Shown here in pieces: positions 35,117 through 43,643 of a DNA stretch of 64,000 nucleotides. Position 1 is the stretch's first letter. Each line of letters starts with the position of its first letter. A model generated the notes under the pieces. It was not told the origin of the DNA. It made no database searches and worked only from the letters and a program-made list of their open reading frames with translations. Both the position numbers and the translations under genes were made by a program. Origin of the DNA: JAJVHZ01 sp041395385 (GTDB lineage: Bacteria > Pseudomonadota > Gammaproteobacteria > JAJPIJ01); NCBI GenBank assembly GCA_041395385.1, contig JAWLAN010000016.1, forward strand, positions 60,015-124,014, in the 5' to 3' direction.

Positions 35117-35975
35117 TTGCCGCGTATGCCTGCCTCGGCGCGCCCGCCCACTTGCACTGCAGGGCGTCGATGCGGCCGACCTCATGCAACAGCTCCGGCA
35201 GCGGCGGTATGTTGAAGTCGCGCTCTATCATCGCGGGGAACACGCCGAAGCACGCGTACGCGCGCTCGAGCAGATCCCATACCGGATCGATCACGTCGGC
35301 GCCATGCGTGTCGACGATGAGATCCTCGGCCTCGCGGTAATGGCCGGCGATGTGCGCGTACGCGATGCGATGACCCGGCAGCGCGTGGAGAAACTCCACG
35401 GCATCGTAGCCGTGATTGACGCTGTTGACGTAGATGTTGTTGATGTCGACGAGGAGATCGCAGTCGGCCTCCTCGAGCACGGCGTTGATGAAATCGATCT
35501 CCGCCATCCGCTGGCCGGGCGCGCAGTAGTACGAGGGATTCTCCACCGTAATCCGCCGACCCAGCACATCCTGCACGTGCCGGATGCGCGCGGCGACGTG
35601 TGCGACGGCCTCCTCGGTAAAGGGAATGGGCATCAGATCGTAGATGTGACCATCATCGGCGCAGTAGCTCAGATGATCGCCATAGGCCCGCACCTGGTGC
35701 GTATCGAGGAATTCCTTCAGTTGCTTGAGGTACTCCTCGTCCAGCGGCGCGGGTCCGCCGAGATTCAGGCACAGGCCGTGGCAGACCAGCGGGGTTCTCT
35801 CGGTCAACTCGCGGAAGCGGCGGCCGGCCCGGCCGCCGACGCCCACCCAGTTCTCCGGCGCGACCTCCCAGAACGCCACGGGAGCGGGTGCCGGTTCACC
35901 GGGCTGCAGCGACGCCATGAAATTGCGGCGCAGTCCCAGCCCCGCCCCCTGCACCGGATGACGCGGGCTGGTCAT
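35109..35975 (-). CDS. hvfB: HvfB/BufB: DUF692 multinuclear non-haem iron oxidase (MNIO)
   Basis: 288-residue TIM barrel. Family motifs with putative iron ligands: FWEVAPENWVG, CHGLCLNLGG, YGDHLSYC, VENPSYYCAPG, LLVDINNIYVNSVNHG and YAHIAGHYRE. Enzymes of this family use a di- or tri-iron centre and O2 to convert precursor cysteines; in the Hvf/bufferin systems the Cys of EGKCG motifs becomes a heterocycle with thioamide that binds copper. The adjacent precursor has exactly such motifs. It starts 46 bp after hvfA, behind a hairpin, with a weak ribosome site. Confidence 0.93.
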   Translation of the reverse strand: MTSPRHPVQGAGLGLRRNFMASLQPGEPAPAPVAFWEVAPENWVGVGGRAGRRFRELTERTPLVCHGLCLNLGGPAPLDEEYLKQLKEFLDTHQVRAYGDHLSYCADDGHIYDLMPIPFTEEAVAHVAARIRHVQDVLGRRITVENPSYYCAPGQRMAEIDFINAVLEEADCDLLVDINNIYVNSVNHGYDAVEFLHALPGHRIAYAHIAGHYREAEDLIVDTHGADVIDPVWDLLERAYACFGVFPAMIERDFNIPPLPELLHEVGRIDALQCKWAGAPRQAYAANG

Positions 35976-35989
35976 GGGATCGCGCCCCG

Positions 35990-36023
35990 GAACTCGAGCG
36001 CCATCGGGCGGGCGCGCGAGTTC
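35990..36023 (-). promoter_or_regulatory. Hairpin between hvfA and hvfB
   Basis: Arms 35990-36002 and 36011-36023 pair at 12 of 13 positions (GAACTCG...CGAGTTC plus GCGCC...GGCGC) around an 8-base loop. It begins within the hvfA stop codon and ends 14 nt before the hvfB start; no T-run. Such hairpins in RiPP operons stabilise the precursor message or reduce read-through into the enzyme genes. Confidence 0.6.
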
Positions 36024-36438
36024 AGGGTTTGCTGACGCCGCACTTGCCTTCGCCGCACCGGCCCTCGTGCGCCGCCTTCATCTCGGTGTCGTCGACGGCG
36101 CCGTCGCCGTCGGCGTCCATGACGGCGAACATCTCCTCGTGGGCCTTCATGAATTCGTCCTTCGATAGCTTGCCGTCGTTGTCGGCGTCCATGCGGCCGG
36201 CGCCACACTTGCCCTCGCCGCACTTGCCCTCCGCGGGCTTCTTGCTGGCACCGCACTTGCCCTCGCCGCACTTGCCCTCGGCCTTGCCGCCATGCTGCTC
36301 GGCCACCTGGTAGCCCGTGCCGATATCGGTGGCCGCGAACGGATTCGCGGCCGCGGCCAGGGAGATCACGGCGAGGTTGACGGTGAAGGCGGCACCGACG
36401 GCGGCGGCGATGGGCCTGAGTCTGGCTTGCTGAGTCAT
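36022..36438 (-). CDS. hvfA: HvfA-type RiPP precursor with EGKCG motifs and two EF-hands
   Basis: 138 residues. N-terminal signal-like segment (1-30, AAAVGAAFTVNLAVISLAAA). EGKCG motifs at 54-58, 59-63, 70-74, 75-79 and 130-134, with EGRCG at 125-129: all six cysteines of the protein lie in these motifs. Between the two clusters sit two canonical EF-hand loops, DADNDGKLSKDE (84-95) and DADGDGAVDDTE (108-119), with every ligand position filled. HvfA/bufferin precursors are modified on such Cys by HvfB-HvfC and exported to bind copper. The EF-hand pair adds a calcium-type site. Ribosome site GGAG lies upstream, and a possible ECF-type promoter at 36499-36525. Confidence 0.92.
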   Translation of the reverse strand: MTQQARLRPIAAAVGAAFTVNLAVISLAAAANPFAATDIGTGYQVAEQHGGKAEGKCGEGKCGASKKPAEGKCGEGKCGAGRMDADNDGKLSKDEFMKAHEEMFAVMDADGDGAVDDTEMKAAHEGRCGEGKCGVSKP

Positions 36439-36498
36439 CTTCTACGCTCCTGTCCGGGTGTTGCGGAGTCCGGCCGGTTCGACACGGGCCCTGTCCGG

Positions 36499-36525
36499 TT
36501 GACAGCGAGTTCGATGCGCGGTTCC
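36499..36525 (-). promoter_or_regulatory. Possible ECF-sigma promoter of hvfA
   Basis: Reverse strand GGAACC-N16-GTCAA, the spacing and GGAAC/GTC bias of ECF-type promoters; start of transcription would be about 50 nt before hvfA. ECF control is known for related operons in other bacteria; no ECF sigma gene is in this window. Confidence 0.35.
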
Positions 36526-36554
36526 GGCCGCCGGTTACGCGCGCCCGCCGCGGA

Positions 36555-38072
36555 TCAGCCCCGCGGCCGCATGTGCGGGAACAGTATCACGTCGCGGATG
36601 CTGGGCGCGTCGGTGAGCAGCATGACGAGCCGATCGATCCCCACACCCTCCCCCGCGGTCGGCGGCATGCCGTGCTCCAGCGCGCGCACGTAGTCCTCGT
36701 CGTAGTGCATGGCCTCCTCGTCGCCGGCGTCCTTCTCGGCCACCTGCATGCGGAAGCGCTCGGCCTGGTCCTCGGCGTCGTTGAGCTCGGAGAAGCCGTT
36801 GGCGATCTCGCGCCCGCCGACGAAAAACTCGAACCTGTCGGTGAGGAAGCGATCGGTGTCGTTGCGGCGGGCCAGCGGCGAGACCTCGGCCGGATAGGCC
36901 GTGATGAAGGTGGGGTCCTTCAGCCGCGATTCCACGGTCTTCTCGAAGATCTCGGTCTGCACCTTGCCGAGCCCGTAGCTCGGCTTCAGCGGAATTCCCA
37001 GCCCGCGCGCCACCGCGCTCGCGCTCTCCGGCGTATCGAGGGCGTCGGGCGGAAGATCGGGATTGAAGCGCAGCACCGACTCCTTCATCGTGTAGCGCGC
37101 GAAGGGCTTGCCGAAGTCGTAGGTCTCGCCCTGGTAGCTGACCGTCGTGGTGCCGAGCACGTGCTGCGTCAATCCCCTGAGCATCTCCTCGGTCAGATTC
37201 ATCAGGTCGTGGTAGTCGGCGTAGGCCTCGTAGAACTCCAGCATGGTGAACTCGGGGTTGTGGCGGGTGGACAACCCCTCGTTGCGAAAATTCCGATTGA
37301 TCTCGAAGACCTTTTCGAAGCCGCCGACCACCAGACGCTTCAGATACAGCTCCGGCGCGATGCGCATGTACATCTCCATGTCGAGCGCGTTGTGCCGCGT
37401 GATGAACGGCCGCGCGGTGGCGCCGCCGGGGATCGCCTGCATCATCGGCGTCTCGACCTCCAGGAATCCGCGCCCGGTCAGAAACTGGCGGATGTAATTC
37501 ACCGTGTCGGATCGCACCTTGAAGGTCTTGCGCGTGATCTCGTTCATGATGAGATCGAGATAGCGCTGCCGGTAGCGCGTCTCGGTGTCGGCCAGTCCGT
37601 GCCACTTGTCGGGCAGCGGCCGCAGGGACTTGGTCAGCAGTCGGATCTCGTCGACCTGCACGGACAGCTCGCCGGTCCTGGTTCGGAACAGCACGCCCTC
37701 GGCGCCGACGATGTCGCCGATGTCCCACTGCTTGAAGGCGCTGTAGCTCGCCTCGCCCACCGCATCGCGGGTGACGTAGAGCTGCATTCTTCCGGACATG
37801 TCCTGCACGTGACAGAAGCTGGCCTTGCCCATGATGCGCCGGGTCATCATGCGCCCGGCGAGGCGCACCCGCACGGGCGAAGACTCCAGCTCGGCGGCCT
37901 CCTTCTCGCCGTACTCGGCGTGCAGCTCGCCGGCCACGACATTGCGGCGGAAGTCGTTCGGGAAGGCGATGCCGAGCTCGCGCATCGCCGCCAGCTTCGC
38001 GCGCCGCTCGGCGACCAGCCGCTCTTCGTCCTGCTCGGAGGGAGGAAGGTTTGCGTCGTCGTTCTTGCTCAT
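36555..38072 (-). CDS. lysS: Lysyl-tRNA synthetase (class II)
   Basis: 505 residues, usual length. N-terminal OB-fold anticodon domain (about 60-170; VRLAGRMMTRRIMGKASF), class II motif 2 around RNFRNEGLSTRHNPEFTMLE, and motif 3 GVGIDRLVMLLTDAPSIRDV. Charges tRNA-Lys. It follows prfB by 10 bp, the common prfB-lysS operon of gammaproteobacteria. Confidence 0.97.
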   Translation of the reverse strand: MSKNDDANLPPSEQDEERLVAERRAKLAAMRELGIAFPNDFRRNVVAGELHAEYGEKEAAELESSPVRVRLAGRMMTRRIMGKASFCHVQDMSGRMQLYVTRDAVGEASYSAFKQWDIGDIVGAEGVLFRTRTGELSVQVDEIRLLTKSLRPLPDKWHGLADTETRYRQRYLDLIMNEITRKTFKVRSDTVNYIRQFLTGRGFLEVETPMMQAIPGGATARPFITRHNALDMEMYMRIAPELYLKRLVVGGFEKVFEINRNFRNEGLSTRHNPEFTMLEFYEAYADYHDLMNLTEEMLRGLTQHVLGTTTVSYQGETYDFGKPFARYTMKESVLRFNPDLPPDALDTPESASAVARGLGIPLKPSYGLGKVQTEIFEKTVESRLKDPTFITAYPAEVSPLARRNDTDRFLTDRFEFFVGGREIANGFSELNDAEDQAERFRMQVAEKDAGDEEAMHYDEDYVRALEHGMPPTAGEGVGIDRLVMLLTDAPSIRDVILFPHMRPRG

Positions 38073-38082
38073 GGTTCGCGTC

Positions 38083-39181
38083 CTAAAGGCCGCTCTTCAG
38101 ACTGGCTTCGAGGAATCTGTCGATGTCACCGTCGAGCACCGCCTGGGTGTTGCCGATCTCGATCTCGGTGCGCAGATCCTTGATGCGCGACTGGTCGAGC
38201 ACGTAGGAACGGATCTGATGCCCCCATCCGATGTCGGTCTTGCTGTCCTCCACCGCCTGCTTCGCGGCGTTGCGCTTCTGCACCTCCAGCTCGTAGAGCT
38301 TGGCCTTCAGCATCTTCATGGCCTGCGCGCGGTTCTTGTGCTGCGAGCGCTCGTTCTGGCAGGCGACCACGATGCCCGTGGGCAGGTGCGTGATGCGGAT
38401 GGCGGAGTCGGTCTTGTTCACGTGCTGGCCGCCGGCGCCGCTGGACCGGTAGGTGTCCACCTTCAGATCCGCCGGGTTGATCTCGATGTCGATGTCGTCG
38501 TCGACCTCCGGCGACACCCAGACGGCGGCGAAGGAGGTGTGCCGGCGATTGCCGGAGTCGAACGGCGACTTGCGCACCAGCCGGTGCACGCCGGTCTCCG
38601 TGCGCAGCCAGCCGTAGGCGTACTCCCCCTCGACCCTTACCGTCGCGCTCTTGATGCCGGCCACCTCGCCCGCCGAGGCCTCCAGCAGCTCGGTCCTGAA
38701 ACCGCGCCGGTCCGCCCACTTCAGATACATGCGCAGCAGCATCTCCGCCCAGTCCTGCGCCTCGGTCCCCCCGGAGCCGGCATTGATGTCGAGGAACGCG
38801 CCGTGGGAGTCCATCTCGCCGGCGAACATGCGGCTGAACTCCAGCCCCTTGAGTCGTGATTCCAGCCCCTGCAGGTCCTTGCAGACGGTGTCGAACGTCG
38901 CCGTGTCCTCCTCGGCGGCGGCGAGCTCGGCGAGCTCTTTCGCCTCATCGAGGCCGCGCACGATGACGTCGACCGAGTCCACCACCTTCTCCAGCGCGGC
39001 GCGCTCGCGTCCCAACGCCTGCGCCTCCTCCGGCCGGTTCCACACCGCCGGGTTCTCCAGCTCTCGGCGTACCTCGATCAGCCTCTCGCGCCTGTTATCG
39101 TAGTCAAAGATACCCCCTGAGGTCGTCGAGGCGGGCGCGCATCTCCCGTACCTGGTTTAGAACCGGATTGATCTCAATCAT
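38083..39181 (-). CDS. prfB: Peptide chain release factor 2, with programmed +1 frameshift
   Basis: Start ATG at 39181 (MIEINPVLNQVREM). Codon 26 is TGA (39106-39104); shifting +1 there continues as DYDNRRERLIEV and gives a 365-residue RF2. Stop-codon recognition loop SPFDSGNRRH and the catalytic GGQ in SSGAGGQHVNKTDSAIR are present. It terminates at UGA and UAA. The in-frame UGA at the family's usual position makes synthesis self-limiting: abundant RF2 terminates early, scarce RF2 lets the ribosome shift. Cotranscribed with lysS. Confidence 0.97.
39103..39118 (-). promoter_or_regulatory. prfB frameshift site
   Basis: Reverse strand AGGGGGTATCTTTGAC: internal Shine-Dalgarno-like AGGGGG, slippery CTT and the UGA followed by C, the same as the classical bacterial prfB site. 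Confidence 0.96.
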
Positions 39182-39206
39182 CGTTGGCAAAGCCCTATAA
39201 CGAACA

Positions 39207-39238
39207 GGGGCGCCGTGCCCGACACGGGCCGGCGCCCC
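39207..39238. terminator. Strong inverted repeat upstream of prfB
   Basis: GGGGCGCCG at 39207-39215 pairs with CGGCGCCCC at 39230-39238, with an inner GCCCG/CGGGC stem and a 3-base loop. It lies downstream of the GGDEF-EAL gene and upstream of prfB, both minus strand, so it probably ends the former transcript. No T-run. The rest of 39239-39419 holds no gene. Confidence 0.5.
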
Positions 39239-39419
39239 GCATGTGTGTTCCTGGCTGGCACTCGGACCGCCGCCTCCGCGACCGGCGCAGCATGACCGTG
39301 CGGGCGGAGATGGTACTACACGGAGAATCGGCTGTGGAGCGAGGTGGGTGCGGGCGGCCGGGGAGCCCGATGCGGGACCGGCTTGCCGCCGCGCCTCGCG
39401 GCGCCTGCGGCACTGCCTC

Positions 39420-41183
39420 TCAGACCGCCAACTGGCCGCCGTCGACGAGGGTCAGCACCGGTCCCGCGGTGAGTCTGCCGCGCTCGCGCTCGAGGTACCC
39501 GGTCATCTGCACGGTGCTGATCGGCGCGCTGAAGAGATAGCCCTGCGCCTCGTCGCAGTGATTCTCGCGCAGGAAGCGCACCTGCTCGTGCGTCTCCACG
39601 CCCTCGGCGATCACGGTGCGCCGCAGGTTGTGGGCCAGACCGATGATGGCCCGGGTGATGACCGCATCGTCCTGGTCGTAGGGGATGTCGCTGACGAAGG
39701 AGCGATCGATCTTCAGCGTATCGATGGGGAAGCGCTTCAGGTAATTGAGCGAGGAGTAGCCGGTGCCGAAATCGTCGATGGCGATGCTCACGCCCAGCTC
39801 CTTCAGGCGCTGCAGCGTGGCCACGGTGGCGTCGGTGTCCTCCATCAGCACGCTCTCGGTAATCTCCACCTCGAGATGATTGCCGTCGAGACCGTGCTGC
39901 CGCAGCGCGTCGGCGACCATGGCCGCGACATCGCACTGGCGAAACTGCCGCGCGCAGATGTTCACAGCCAGGCGGGGCACCGGCAGGCCGCTGTCCAGCC
40001 AGATCCGCGTCTGCGCCAGGCCCTTGCGCAGCACCCACTCGCCGATCGGAACGATGAGGCCGGAGTCCTCGGCGACGGGGATGAAATCCGCCGGACTGAC
40101 GATGCCCTTCTCCGGCCGCTGCCAGCGCACCAGCGCCTCCATCCCCTGCAGGCGGCCCGACTGCAGGCTCACCTTGGGCTGGTAGTGCAGCAGGAACTCG
40201 CCGCGCTCGATCGCCTGGCGCAGGCCGGACTCGATCCTGATGCGCTCGACGGCGCGCTCGTTCATGCCCGCGGTGAAGAACTGATAGCCGTTTCGGCCGT
40301 TGGCCTTGACCTGGTACATGGCCGCGTCGGCGTTCTTCAGCAGGCCGTCGACGTTGTCGTCGTCGTGCGGGAACAGGGTGATCCCGATGCTCGGCGTCAC
40401 GTAGACGTCCTGGCCCTCCAGCACGAAGGGCTGCGCCATGACATCGAGTATCTTGCGGGCGACGATCCGGGGCTCCTCGGCGCCGCCGAGATTCTCGAGG
40501 ATGATCGTGAACTCGTCTCCGCCCAGGCGCGCGATGGTGTCGCTGTCGCGCACGCACCGGCCCAGCCTCTCCGCCGCCAGGCCGAGCAGGCGGTCGCCGG
40601 CCTGGTGACCGAGAGTGTCGTTGACGGCCTTGAAACGATCGAGATCCAGGACCATCAGCGCCACGCAGTTCTGGCGGCGCGTGGCGTTCGCCAGCGCGTA
40701 CTCCAGGCGGTTGTGAAACAACGTGCGGTTGGCCAGGCCGGTGAGACTGTCGTAATGCGCGAGCCGCTGCAGGTTCAGCTCCGCGCGCTTGCGCTCGATG
40801 GCCTGCCGCAAGGCGCGCGCGACGCCGTGGCCGTCGCCCTTGCCCTTGATGAGGTACTCCTGCGCCCCGGAGTGCAGCAGCTCCAGTATCGCCCGTTCCT
40901 CGTCGACCGCGCTGAACACCACCACCGGGATCTCCTTGCGCACGGCGACGAGCCGCTTGACGGTGCGCACGCCCTGCGAGTCGGGAAGGTTCAGATCGGT
41001 GAGCACGACATCGAAACCGTCGCCGTTCAGGGCGATGAGTCCCGCCTTCAGGTCGTGGACGTGGTGCAGCACGACGCGCTCGCCCTCGGAGGCCGACAGG
41101 CGCCCGCGCACCAGCTGCGCGGCATCGTCATCGTCCTCGATGAAGAGGACGCGGATTGGTCTGGCGGCTTCGGTGGCGCTCAT
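39420..41183 (-). CDS. Response regulator with GGDEF and EAL domains
   Basis: About 587 residues from ATG 41183 (MSATEAARPIRVLFIEDDDD); an in-frame ATG lies four codons upstream. REC domain (1-130) with acidic pocket FIEDDDD, phosphoacceptor in VVLTDLNLPDS and conserved YLIKGK; GGDEF (about 150-310) with intact RLGGDEFTIIL; EAL (about 325-580) with MEALVRW, IAIDDFGTGYSSLNYL, LKIDRSFV and IAEGVETHEQ, all intact. Likely bifunctional or phosphodiesterase-dominant, controlled by phosphorylation from an unlinked kinase. It differs from the two GGDEF proteins at 27872-32307, whose EAL domains are dead. Confidence 0.92.
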   Translation of the reverse strand: MSATEAARPIRVLFIEDDDDAAQLVRGRLSASEGERVVLHHVHDLKAGLIALNGDGFDVVLTDLNLPDSQGVRTVKRLVAVRKEIPVVVFSAVDEERAILELLHSGAQEYLIKGKGDGHGVARALRQAIERKRAELNLQRLAHYDSLTGLANRTLFHNRLEYALANATRRQNCVALMVLDLDRFKAVNDTLGHQAGDRLLGLAAERLGRCVRDSDTIARLGGDEFTIILENLGGAEEPRIVARKILDVMAQPFVLEGQDVYVTPSIGITLFPHDDDNVDGLLKNADAAMYQVKANGRNGYQFFTAGMNERAVERIRIESGLRQAIERGEFLLHYQPKVSLQSGRLQGMEALVRWQRPEKGIVSPADFIPVAEDSGLIVPIGEWVLRKGLAQTRIWLDSGLPVPRLAVNICARQFRQCDVAAMVADALRQHGLDGNHLEVEITESVLMEDTDATVATLQRLKELGVSIAIDDFGTGYSSLNYLKRFPIDTLKIDRSFVSDIPYDQDDAVITRAIIGLAHNLRRTVIAEGVETHEQVRFLRENHCDEAQGYLFSAPISTVQMTGYLERERGRLTAGPVLTLVDGGQLAV

Positions 41184-41290
41184 GTCCCCCCACATCCCGG
41201 CAACACTCCATGGCTAGCGCGATAGGGCTCACCGGGGGTAACGGCTGGGAGGGGGCGAACTTGAGGTGTGCCCGCCGGCGCTGTGCGCGG

Positions 41291-42307
41291 TCACGCGGTG
41301 GGCGCAGTTCGCGGCAGCCGCCGCCAGAATCGCCAGAGATCGCCGCGTCGCAGGGTGTAGGAGGCTCGCGGCAGATGAACGGTGATCGCCGCCAGCGAGC
41401 CGCGCCGCAGCGCCGCCAGCAGCGGTGCAAGCAAAGAGGAATCAAGTGCCTGCATCGTCCCATCCCGTGCACCGGCGGCCGGCACGTACAGCCAACGGCC
41501 CGTGGCCGGAGGATGCGGCGGCGGCGCCTCCACGAGGGGCAGGCCTGCCGCCATTGCCAGGCCGGCGGCGACCGGAACGTCGGTGACCACCGCGGTCCAC
41601 GCGGCGTCGGACCTCGGCAGGACGCCGCCGCCCCAGAACCACACGCTGTTGACCGCCGGTTCGCCGCGGCCCTCGCGCGCGGCATTCACCGGGCTGCTGT
41701 GCAGCACCATCTGCACGTCATTGGCGAGCCGCCGCCAGCGCTGCGCCCCGGCACCGCGCGGGAGGAACGGATCGACGTGCTGGCCGCGGACCGGCCGCGG
41801 CGGAACGGTCTGGATCGCCGGTGCCGAAGCCATGGGCAGGTACCACCGTCCCGGGTCGCGCCCGACGCGCAGGCGGAACCCCTCCTCGGCGAGTGCCGCG
41901 TTGATCTCCTCCGTCAGGCGCGTGGCCTCCGCCATGGACAGCTCGAACGTGGCCGCATCGAACAGCAGCAGCCTGCCCAAGTCGGGTCGCAGGTGCACGG
42001 GATCGGCGCGCAGCCAGGCCCCCCCGCCCGAAAGGCCCGGAAGATCGAACAGCGCGGTGGCCGCCGCGACGGGGAGATCGCCGTCCCCCCCGGCCGCGAT
42101 GCCGAACAGGCCGAACAGGGCGTAATGGAATTGCACGCTCGCCGCGCGGCGCTGCTCGCGCCCGCGCGTGAGAATCAGCCGGAGCGCCGGTGCCGCCCGG
42201 AGCGCCTCGTGATAGGAGCGCTCCGGCGACGCCGGCTCGAACAGCGCGGGCGCCAGTACGTGCGCCTCGGCAGGCGTTGCTGAAGGCTTTTTCACGACTG
42301 GCGGCAT
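41291..42307 (-). CDS. RpfE-type conserved protein of unknown function
   Basis: About 338 residues from ATG 42307; a TTG at 42325 is an alternative. It resembles the RpfE/COG4255 proteins found near recJ, prfB or thrC in many gammaproteobacteria, sometimes labelled as phosphoglycerate mutase without evidence. Recognisable parts: GGAWLRADPVHLRPDLGRLLL, WYLPMASAPAIQTVPP, VNSVWFWGGGVLP. It lacks a clear catalytic motif. Distance to thrC is about 110 bp on the same strand. Confidence 0.7.
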   Translation of the reverse strand: MPPVVKKPSATPAEAHVLAPALFEPASPERSYHEALRAAPALRLILTRGREQRRAASVQFHYALFGLFGIAAGGDGDLPVAAATALFDLPGLSGGGAWLRADPVHLRPDLGRLLLFDAATFELSMAEATRLTEEINAALAEEGFRLRVGRDPGRWYLPMASAPAIQTVPPRPVRGQHVDPFLPRGAGAQRWRRLANDVQMVLHSSPVNAAREGRGEPAVNSVWFWGGGVLPRSDAAWTAVVTDVPVAAGLAMAAGLPLVEAPPPHPPATGRWLYVPAAGARDGTMQALDSSLLAPLLAALRRGSLAAITVHLPRASYTLRRGDLWRFWRRLPRTAPTA

Positions 42308-42437
42308 CGGGAGGGACGGTGCCAAATCAGTGGCCGGCTGTCCACGCCCGGACGCGTGCCGGCCTCAGGCGAGGAGGCCCCGTCAGAGGCGGAGCCGCGG
42401 GCCGCGCCGCACCGGCACGCCGGGAGGCGCCGGGCGA

Positions 42438-43580
42438 TCACTGCATGTGGGCGAGGATCGTGCGCTTGACCGCCTCGAGTTCCGCCTCCACCTGCACCAG
42501 GGGCGCGGTGCTCTGCTTGATGGCCGTGTCCGGGTCCTTCAGCCCATGGCCGGTCAGCGTGCAGACGATCGTGCTGCCGTCCGGTATCTTCCCGGACCTG
42601 ACGTCGCGCAGCGCGCCGGCCAGCGAGGCCGCCGAGGCGGGCTCGCAGAACACGCCCTCGCGCTCCGCGAGCAGCTTCTGCGCGGCGAGGATCTCCGCGT
42701 CGCTGCACTCGTCGAACCAGCCGCCGGATTCCCGCTGCACCGTCCACGCCGAATCCCAGCTCTGCGGATGGCCGATCCGGATCGCAGTGGCGACCGTCTC
42801 CGGGTTGTCGACCATGTGGCCGCGGACGAACGGCGCGCTGCCGGCCGCCTGGTAGCCCACCATCTTCGGCCGGTTGCCGACGATCGCGCCCCCGGCGTAG
42901 CGGCAGTGACCGTTGCAGTACGCGCAGGCGGCGGTCACGTGGTCCCCGGAGGCCGAGGAGTACTCGCAGTAGCCGATCCAGTGTGCCGTGATGTTGCCGG
43001 CGTTGCCGACCGGCAGGCAGTGATAGTCCGGCGCGCGGCCCAGCTCCTCCACGATCTCGAAGGCGGCGGTCTTCTGCCCCTGCAGGCGGAAGGGGTTGAT
43101 CGAGTTGACGATGGTCACCGGCGCGTGCTGCGCGACCTGCTTGACCAGTTCCATGCCGGCGTCGAAGTTGCCCTTGATCTGCAGCACCACCGAACCGTGC
43201 ATCATCGCCTGGGCGAGCTTGCCCATCGCGATCTTGCCCTCGGGTATCAGCACGAAGGCGGTGATGCCCGCGCGCGCGGCGTACGCCGCCGCCGATGCCG
43301 AGGTATTGCCCGTGGAGGCGCATATGATCGCGCGGGCCCCCGCCTCCACGGCCTTGGTCACCGCCATGGTCATGCCGCGATCCTTGAAGGAACCGGTCGG
43401 GTTCAGCCCCTCGAACTTGACGTAGATGTCGACATCCTTGCGCAGGTCGCGCGGGATGTTGTTCAGCCGGATGAGCGGCGTGTTGCCCTCCCCGAGGCTG
43501 ATGATGCGTGTGTCGTCGTGCACCGGCAGGCGGTCGCGGTAGCGCTCGATGAGACCCGTGTAGCGTGCGTTGATCAGCAT
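42438..43580 (-). CDS. thrC: Threonine synthase with a Cys-rich insert
   Basis: 380 residues, short-type ThrC. PLP lysine in NPTGSFKDRGM (Lys66), ASTGNTSASAAAYAARAG, and the phosphate loop VGNAGNITAHWIGY. Converts O-phosphohomoserine to threonine. Between the phosphate loop and NRPKMVGYQAAGSAPF there is an extra stretch (about 206-233) containing C219-x2-C222-x3-C226, a motif that could hold zinc or an Fe-S cluster. Follows hom by 63 bp. Confidence 0.95.
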   Translation of the reverse strand: MLINARYTGLIERYRDRLPVHDDTRIISLGEGNTPLIRLNNIPRDLRKDVDIYVKFEGLNPTGSFKDRGMTMAVTKAVEAGARAIICASTGNTSASAAAYAARAGITAFVLIPEGKIAMGKLAQAMMHGSVVLQIKGNFDAGMELVKQVAQHAPVTIVNSINPFRLQGQKTAAFEIVEELGRAPDYHCLPVGNAGNITAHWIGYCEYSSASGDHVTAACAYCNGHCRYAGGAIVGNRPKMVGYQAAGSAPFVRGHMVDNPETVATAIRIGHPQSWDSAWTVQRESGGWFDECSDAEILAAQKLLAEREGVFCEPASAASLAGALRDVRSGKIPDGSTIVCTLTGHGLKDPDTAIKQSTAPLVQVEAELEAVKRTILAHMQ

Positions 43581-43643
43581 ATTCCCGTCACTCGATTTCT
43601 TGCATGGCGGCGCCGCGAGACGTTGCCGGCGGCCGCCGCGTTT

